DNA of 59,812 nucleotides, from the NCBI RefSeq assembly GCF_024519725.1, contig NZ_JALJRK010000036.1, positions 1 through 59,812 of the forward strand, given 5' to 3'. The notes below the pieces were generated by a model. The model ran no database searches. It was not told the origin of the DNA and saw nothing but the letters and a program-made list of their open reading frames with translations. A program made the position numbers and the translations under genes. Each line of letters opens with the position of its first letter. Positions within the stretch are counted from its first letter, which is position 1. Below, one piece after another: positions 52,647-59,812 of this stretch. Origin of the DNA: Microvirga sp. Mcv34 (GTDB lineage: Bacteria > Pseudomonadota > Alphaproteobacteria > Rhizobiales > Beijerinckiaceae).

Positions 52647-52853
52647 ATGCAAGAGCCCGACCCAAAACAACGCACGAAGCTCATCAAGCTCGGAACGCGG
52701 CAGTGCCGCTACATCGTCTCGGAGGACCTTCGCAGCGCCGTCTGGTGCGGAGGCCCAACGCCCGAAGGATCGAGTTGGTGCGACTGGCACCGCAGGCTCG
52801 TCTACGTCCCGGCACAGCCCCTGAAGATCCGGCGCGAGGCGCTGGCGTCGTGA
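52647..52853 (+). CDS. GcrA-like small protein
   Basis: A 68-residue protein. The motif CRYIVSEDLRSAVWCGGP, then SSWCDWHRRLVY, matches the C-terminal zinc-type segment of the GcrA cell-cycle regulator (C...C...CxxH). The GcrA DNA-binding N-terminal domain is absent. A GTG at 52638 is an alternative start. Such truncated GcrA-like proteins occur in Rhizobiales; a role in reading methylated promoters is uncertain without the DNA-binding part. Confidence 0.65.
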   Translation: MQEPDPKQRTKLIKLGTRQCRYIVSEDLRSAVWCGGPTPEGSSWCDWHRRLVYVPAQPLKIRREALAS

Positions 52854-52974
52854 GCCGGACGGGTCGTGCGGGCCGCTCGATTCCAGGCCGGAGCGTGCAA
52901 GTGACAGTTTATGCGCGGTACCTTGAAAAGCCCTGATCCCTCCTGAAAGGTCCCGCTCAATCAGCTCACCCGCC

Positions 52975-53781
52975 TCAGCGTTTCAGGAGCGTGCTCCGGA
53001 CGACATCCCAGACCTCGCGGTTCTGGCCAACGAGCAGGCCGGGGCGTTGGTCCGAGGGCCGGTACTCCGATCCGTCGAGGCGGGCGACATGCCCTCCGGC
53101 CTCTTCGACGAGGAACGCGCCGGGGGCATGATCCCAGGGCAGGAGACGCCAGAACATCAGGAAGTTCTGAGAGCCCCGGATGATCGAGGGATAGTCGACG
53201 CCGGCGCACTTGGCTCCTGGCAGCACGTCAGCGAGCCCGGACGATCGTACCGCTACCTGCTCCTTGAGCTCCTCCGGCAGGAACCGCGTGAGCACGGAGC
53301 CGCGGCATTCCGAGGCGGACAGGGATGCCGTCGGCGTACGAACCCGCACGCCGTCGATGAAGGCTCCATCGCCGCGGGAAGCGACCGACAGCTGGCCGCT
53401 GACCGGGTCCAGCAGCCACGAGGCCGTCGTCCGGCCATCTTGCAGGAGCGCGACCATCACAGAGAAGGCAGTCGAGCCTGCCACGAAGTTGGCGGTCCCG
53501 TCGAGCGGGTCGACCAGCCAGACACGACCTTCGTCGAGCCCGTCCATCAGCGACGGATTCTCGGCGACGGCCTCCTCGCCAACGACGCGGGATCCAGGCA
53601 GAAGCGCCGCCAGCCCGGGGCTGATGATCTGCTCGGCCTCGCGATCGGCGACCGTGACGACCTCGCCAGGTGTCTTCTCCTCAACGTCGCCTTCCAGCAG
53701 CTTCCGGTAGCGCGGCAGGATGGCCTCGGCAGCGGCGTGCCGCAGGATCGTCGCCACCTCGTCCATGACGTCTGAGCGCAT
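52975..53781 (-). CDS. inositol-monophosphatase-family phosphatase
   Basis: A 268-residue Mg-dependent sugar phosphatase. ATG 53781 is the start; longer upstream frames overlap the next gene. Motifs: GEEAVAE (metal Glu), VDPLDGTANFVAG (D-P-x-D-G-T with catalytic Asp pair), and WDHAPGAFLVEEAGG (WDxAPG, third metal Asp). It hydrolyses inositol or similar phosphates, 3'-phosphoadenosine phosphates or fructose bisphosphate. It is the last gene of a minus-strand operon with a phosphoesterase and PyrF (gaps of about 38 and 34 bp). Confidence 0.9.
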   Translation of the reverse strand: MRSDVMDEVATILRHAAAEAILPRYRKLLEGDVEEKTPGEVVTVADREAEQIISPGLAALLPGSRVVGEEAVAENPSLMDGLDEGRVWLVDPLDGTANFVAGSTAFSVMVALLQDGRTTASWLLDPVSGQLSVASRGDGAFIDGVRVRTPTASLSASECRGSVLTRFLPEELKEQVAVRSSGLADVLPGAKCAGVDYPSIIRGSQNFLMFWRLLPWDHAPGAFLVEEAGGHVARLDGSEYRPSDQRPGLLVGQNREVWDVVRSTLLKR

Positions 53782-53819
53782 TGAAGTATCCTTCGTGCCG
53801 TCACCAACTCGCCGAACCT

Positions 53820-55178
53820 TTAGCCGACGGCGAACGAAACCGTCAGCTCCGGTCCGGCGAAAGGCCGGTCCTCGCCGCCATGCTGCCCATGCCCGACGCT
53901 CCACCGGTCCGGCCAAAGCAGCGTCTCCAGCCCTGTCGGGGATGCCGCCGATAGCGAGGTCCATCGCTCCTCATCCCAAGGCCGATACAGGACACCGCCC
54001 GGTCCCATATCGGGGCCTATGGCGAGATGAATGTCGAAGTCCTGGCCGGCCGGAATGCTGGGACCGATCCAGTAGTGCGGGCTCCGGCCCGGCTCTCGTC
54101 CCATGATCAGGGTGAGGGTTTGCCCCGGTCCCTGCAGCCCGATCCAGACCGGGGCGATGCTTCCGGGCGAAAAAGCGGAGAGAAAGGTCTGCGCTGAACT
54201 GACGGTGTCGGCTGCCGTTCGGCCCCGGAAGCGGAACTCGACTCTGCGGCACTGGCCAAGTCGTCCGGTGAGGGGTGGCTCTCCCTCGCCTCTGGCAAGG
54301 TCCCGCCAGCGATCGCCGGAGAGCGGTGCCATGGGCCACTCCAGGCGCTCACGCGCGATCCCGTCCGTGTCGAGGACCTGATAGCGCAAACCGCGATCAT
54401 CGAGAGCCGCCTGGACGCAGTGGAGATACTCGACGCCTTCGGGCATGCGATGGGCCGTTCCCGCTCCTGCGGTGCAGATCTGGAGCACGCCCCGGTGCAC
54501 CTGCACGTCGAAGGCTAGGATGTGGCTGCACAGGTAGGCGAGCACGTTCGCCTCCACCAGGATGTCCCAGAAGCGGCTGGCGTGCTCTGGCCCGATCTCG
54601 CGTTGGTAGGGACCCGAGAAGCCGTTGACGGGAAAGACGGGATGGTGGCCCAGAACCATCTTGTGCCGGGCGTCCGCGTGCTGGCGCAGCACGCTCTCAA
54701 GCCACGCGGTCTCGACGTGGCCCTCCCCGCCCAACCCGGTCCAGAGGGTATGGACGAAGACCAGCAGCAGGTCGCCCCGACGGACCCAGTAGGACAGCCC
54801 CTCCTGCCCGGACGGTCCGTTCCGGGGCAGGTCAAGCACCTCGCGGAACACGTCCTCGCTCATCACGTCGTAGGCTGTATGATTTCCGGTGGTGTGCCAG
54901 AGCGGGATGGCGCGGTGGTCGAGCCAGCTCATCTCATGGTCGAGCCAGTGCCGCCATTGCGCCCGCAGCGCGTCAGCGTCTGCCGTGAGGCCGATGATCT
55001 CGTCGCCCGGGAAGAGGATGAACTCCGGCTGCGGCTGGAGCCGCTGGATCACTGCGTTGACGGAGGCGAAGGTCGCCTCATGCGGAGCACCGCGCACGCC
55101 GGAGCAGGCGTCGCCATAAAGGACGAACTGGTGGCCTGGCGTGCGCGGCAGGAGAGCCGGGATTTCATCCATTGGCAT
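53820..55178 (-). CDS. calcineurin-like metallophosphoesterase
   Basis: A 452-residue protein; the ATG at 55178 is preceded by AGGAG. Metal-site motifs: FVLYGDACS (D), FILFPGDEI (GDxH-like, with E), HTTGNHTAYDV (GNH, catalytic His), VLGHHPVFPVNGF, and CSHILAFDVQ. There is no signal peptide. The C-terminal ~180 residues resemble an all-beta extension (VEFRFRGRTAADTVSS). It would hydrolyse phosphomono- or diesters. It forms an operon with PyrF-like and IMPase-like genes, suggesting nucleotide or inositol-phosphate salvage. Confidence 0.82.
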   Translation of the reverse strand: MPMDEIPALLPRTPGHQFVLYGDACSGVRGAPHEATFASVNAVIQRLQPQPEFILFPGDEIIGLTADADALRAQWRHWLDHEMSWLDHRAIPLWHTTGNHTAYDVMSEDVFREVLDLPRNGPSGQEGLSYWVRRGDLLLVFVHTLWTGLGGEGHVETAWLESVLRQHADARHKMVLGHHPVFPVNGFSGPYQREIGPEHASRFWDILVEANVLAYLCSHILAFDVQVHRGVLQICTAGAGTAHRMPEGVEYLHCVQAALDDRGLRYQVLDTDGIARERLEWPMAPLSGDRWRDLARGEGEPPLTGRLGQCRRVEFRFRGRTAADTVSSAQTFLSAFSPGSIAPVWIGLQGPGQTLTLIMGREPGRSPHYWIGPSIPAGQDFDIHLAIGPDMGPGGVLYRPWDEERWTSLSAASPTGLETLLWPDRWSVGHGQHGGEDRPFAGPELTVSFAVG

Positions 55179-55212
55179 CGCCTCTATTCTCCTGACACGG
55201 AAGTGAACCCCG

Positions 55213-56163
55213 TCATACGCGATGATTTGAAAGCCGTCCTTGCTGGCGCGAACAGCCGGGCAACTGTTCATCCACGAACAACCGCTTGCGCGCATGCCCT
55301 CGCGACGCCGCCAGGGAAGACCCGGCATCCCACGCTGACCAAGCCGCCTCGCGGTAACGCTCGATCGCATCGCGCAGGGCGACAGGACTTGGACCGTGGC
55401 GAAGGATCGCGCGAGATACCGAAGGGAGGACCCGTCCTTGTGCGCTGCGAAACTTAGGACCCACCTCCGCCATTTGAGCTCCCTGCGCTCCGACGCCGGG
55501 TGCGAGGATCAGAGATTGCGGCAGACGATCGATGATAGCCGTCGCCGCCGGGTCAATCGTTGCACCAACCACGGCGCCCAGCACACCGATGCCGGCCCCA
55601 TGGGTCGCGTTGAAGGCGGTGATGTCGTCGGCCAGGGCTTCCGCCACGGTGCGGCCATCCGAATGACGAGCATCCTGGAGCAGACGCCCTTCCGGGTTCG
55701 AGGAATACACCACCACGAACACGCCCGCCCCCACGGTAATCGCGCGGTTGAACACCGGGAGCAGCGCTCCGAAGCCGAGATAGGCGCTGACCGTCACTGC
55801 GTCCCCTCCGAAGCCGCTCCCAGCGCCGAGCATGGCGGCCGCATAACCCGTCATCGTTCCGGCGACGTCGCCTCGCTTGGCGTCGATCAGGCAGAGCGAA
55901 CCCTGGCTTCGGATCTGCGCCGTCACGACAGCGAGTTCCTTCAAGCCTTCAGGACCAAGGCGTTCGAAGAACCCCATCTGTGGTTTGACGACCGCGACAA
56001 GGTCGCCCGCCGCCTCCAAGACGCGTCCGCAGAACCTGCGCAGACCCTCGACATCATTCTCGAGCCCCCACATCGTCAGCGTGTCCTCCGACGGGTCAAG
56101 GCCCAAGCAGAGCGGCGATCGATGAGTGGCGAGATCGGTAAAGCGTTCAACAAAGCTGGCCAT
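55213..56163 (-). CDS. pyrF: orotidine-5'-phosphate decarboxylase-like (PyrF type 2)
   Basis: A 316-residue TIM-barrel protein. LCLGLDPSEDT, VVKPQMGFFERLG, and catalytic LIDAKRGDVAGTM (K-D-x-x-D set) mark OMP decarboxylase, which makes UMP. The type-2 form (long, with insertion) is usual in some alphaproteobacteria. The C-terminus extends 40 residues beyond the last conserved segment (IERYREAAW) into an Arg-rich tail, perhaps after a late frame change. It is the first gene of a three-gene minus-strand unit and is divergent from a LysR gene. Confidence 0.88.
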   Translation of the reverse strand: MASFVERFTDLATHRSPLCLGLDPSEDTLTMWGLENDVEGLRRFCGRVLEAAGDLVAVVKPQMGFFERLGPEGLKELAVVTAQIRSQGSLCLIDAKRGDVAGTMTGYAAAMLGAGSGFGGDAVTVSAYLGFGALLPVFNRAITVGAGVFVVVYSSNPEGRLLQDARHSDGRTVAEALADDITAFNATHGAGIGVLGAVVGATIDPAATAIIDRLPQSLILAPGVGAQGAQMAEVGPKFRSAQGRVLPSVSRAILRHGPSPVALRDAIERYREAAWSAWDAGSSLAASRGHARKRLFVDEQLPGCSRQQGRLSNHRV

Positions 56164-56269
56164 GAACCGAGTTCCCCTGATGAGACGGCGCGCATGATCA
56201 CGAGTTCTATTGTCCTTGCCGGTGGCCCGGCAATCGATTAAGCCGCCTCAGGCTGTGAGCTGGAGTCAC

Positions 56270-57169
56270 ATGGGCAGACGTCGCCTTCCTTCGCTGAAAG
56301 GTCTGCAGGCTTTCGAGGCGTTCGCCCGGGCCGGTTCGATGGTGCGCGCGGCCGAGGAACTGTCCGTGACGCATGGCGCCGTGAGTCGTCAGATCAAGGC
56401 ACTCGAACAACAGTTAGGCGCCAAACTGCTGACAGGGCCGCGGCACAACCTCTCTTTGACACCGGCGGGGCGTGAACTCGCCGCCAGTCTTTCAGCGGCG
56501 TTCGACCAGATCTCCGCGGGCCTGCCCGGAGCCGCCGCGCGCGAGGAACTCGTCATCTCGTCACCTGGCACCTTCGCGATGAAGTGGCTCATCCCGCGCT
56601 TGGCGCATTTTGTCGAGGCGAACCCGGAGGTTCAGGTCAGGATCCTTGAAGACAGCGGACCGCCGGAGTTCGGCCGGGGCGGCGTTCAGGCCGCAATCCG
56701 GCTGCACAGGAGTGCCGCCCCGCCTGGGGTACAAGCGACGCCCTTTCTCGACCATGCATATGGCCCTGTGTTGTCGCCGGCCCTTTTTGAGACAGCAAGG
56801 GACGCGCCGATGCAGATCCTTCGCCTGCCGCGGCTGCATAGCGAGACCTTCCCCCAGGGGTGGGACCAATGGGCCGTAGATGCTGGCCTCAAACTCCCGC
56901 CGCCATCAGCTGAGCGTTCCTTCGAGCACAACTCCTATATGCTGGAAGCGGTCGCAAGCGGCCTTGGTGTTGCAGTGACGGCTTGGGCCTTCGCGCAGGC
57001 CGACATCGAAAATGGCCGGCTGATCGCGCCATGGGGCTTCAAGCCTCTTGCGAGCCGCTTCACCTACCTACGTCCCTCACTTGCCAGTCATCCCGCGGCG
57101 GAGCGGTTTGGGACTTGGCTTGTGGCGGAGGGGCGTCGTGCAAATCAGCCACCGGCGCCATTGTTCTAG
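56270..57169 (+). CDS. LysR-type regulator (GcvA-like)
   Basis: A 299-residue activator. The ATG at 56270 is where family similarity begins; the upstream extension from TTG 56210 is unlikely. The N-terminal HTH (MGRRRLPSLKGLQAFEAFAR, AEELSVTHGAVSRQIKALEQ) is GcvA-like, followed by a substrate-binding domain (ELVISSPGTFAMKWLIPRL, VQAAIRLHRS). It lies 106 bp from and divergent to pyrF, so it may control the pyrF-phosphoesterase-IMPase operon. It also lies next to the IS21-cut SRAP fragment. Confidence 0.9.
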   Translation: MGRRRLPSLKGLQAFEAFARAGSMVRAAEELSVTHGAVSRQIKALEQQLGAKLLTGPRHNLSLTPAGRELAASLSAAFDQISAGLPGAAAREELVISSPGTFAMKWLIPRLAHFVEANPEVQVRILEDSGPPEFGRGGVQAAIRLHRSAAPPGVQATPFLDHAYGPVLSPALFETARDAPMQILRLPRLHSETFPQGWDQWAVDAGLKLPPPSAERSFEHNSYMLEAVASGLGVAVTAWAFAQADIENGRLIAPWGFKPLASRFTYLRPSLASHPAAERFGTWLVAEGRRANQPPAPLF

Positions 57170-57305
57170 GGTCTGCCAAGGCCTTATTGTAAAGGTGAGC
57201 GAGCTCGTAACGGGATCTTAGCGTAGCGGCCTGTTGGGCGTCCGAGCAAAGACCTCGCCATGCCATTCCCGGCCAATACTGCCCGCCGGCATCTGGCGGC
57301 TGTGA

Positions 57306-57483
57306 ATGGGCGTGCCCGTCACCAAGGCCGAGCCGGTCGAGGGCGAGAACCTGCTCTGTTCCTTCCTCACCTCGGAACCTCACGCCGTCGTCGCGCCGGC
57401 CCACTCGAATGCGATGCCGGTGACCCTCACGACCCCGGAGGAGTACGCGACCTGGCTCACCGCGCCGGTCGAGGAGGCGCTCA
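57306..57483 (+). pseudogene. SRAP (YedK/HMCES) gene fragment
   Basis: About 60 residues of the C-terminal SRAP domain: EGENLLCSFLTSEPHAVVAP, HSNAMPVTLTTPEEYATWL, TAPVEEAL. SRAP proteins shield abasic sites in single-stranded DNA through a Cys2-linked thiazolidine. The N-terminus with that Cys is absent: the frame begins after a TGA, and coding similarity stops at about 57483 where IS21 end repeats begin. It is therefore broken on both sides. Confidence 0.7.
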
Positions 57484-57612
57484 ATATAGCGCGACAATCT
57501 GGATGGAGAGCGCGACGATCAGGATCGGGTGATTGGCTGTCGCGGCAGGACGATGATTGTCGCGCCGCGACAGAGATGCAAGCGCTTTCTTGATTGTCGT
57601 TGCGAGCGTCAA

Positions 57613-59812
<2,200 letters not shown>

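Overview
The window is high-GC DNA from an alphaproteobacterium. HWE-family histidine kinases, two NepR-type anti-sigma proteins, a GcrA-like zinc protein, a porin of the alphaproteobacterial Porin_2 type, a CueR/CopA pair and Rhizobiales-style palindromic intergenic repeats all point to the Hyphomicrobiales. The repeat types and gene mix suggest a Microvirga- or Methylobacterium-like genome, but that is inference.

Region 1 (1-2.6 kb) holds the start of a sarcosine-oxidase-like flavoprotein, a YidB-like protein, several small unknown genes and tRNA-Ser(GCU). Region 2 (2.6-12.7 kb) is a self-contained module. A sigma-54 promoter drives a five-gene dipeptide-type ABC importer and a C45-family Ntn-hydrolase. 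A minimal sigma-54 activator follows, and a second sigma-54 promoter then drives an AtuA/DUF4387 pair that ends in a strong terminator. A 20-bp copy of the tRNA-Ser 3' end (19/20 identical) lies just beyond the module, so the module looks like a 10.1-kb islet inserted at the tRNA gene. The proposed order of action is import, amide or acyl hydrolysis, then AtuA-type metabolism, under nitrogen- or substrate-linked sigma-54 control. The substrate cannot be read from the sequence.

Region 3 (12.8-33 kb) looks like ordinary chromosome: RidA, a glycosyltransferase, a GST, an EEP-family hydrolase, copA-cueR with a CueR-type promoter, an L,D-transpeptidase, homocysteine methyltransferase, an EAL protein, LuxR and CheY-like regulators, a NepR protein, a porin and many tiny membrane or secreted proteins. 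Three families of intergenic repeats occur here; some abut or supply stop codons, and one has displaced a start site.

Region 4 (33-59.8 kb) is accessory DNA. It begins exactly where an AMP-binding acyl-ACP synthetase gene (Aas C-terminal fragment) is cut, and a tyrosine recombinase starts 11 bp inside. It carries a large SF1 helicase with a possible UDG-fold partner, a Crp/HWE-kinase/Crp cluster, and a three-gene operon of SIR2 protein, small middle protein and Rad50/SMC-like ATPase. That operon matches a Lamassu/DdmABC/ABC-3C type defence system with a SIR2 effector; a degenerate nuclease-fold gene converges on it. Next come a diguanylate cyclase, then an orphan ParD joined to an HWE kinase, receiver, NepR-like and GcrA-like cluster, then a pyrF-phosphoesterase-inositol-phosphatase operon divergent from a LysR gene. 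The window ends in an IS21-family element that has cut a SRAP (YedK/HMCES) gene. The other end of the island is not in the window.
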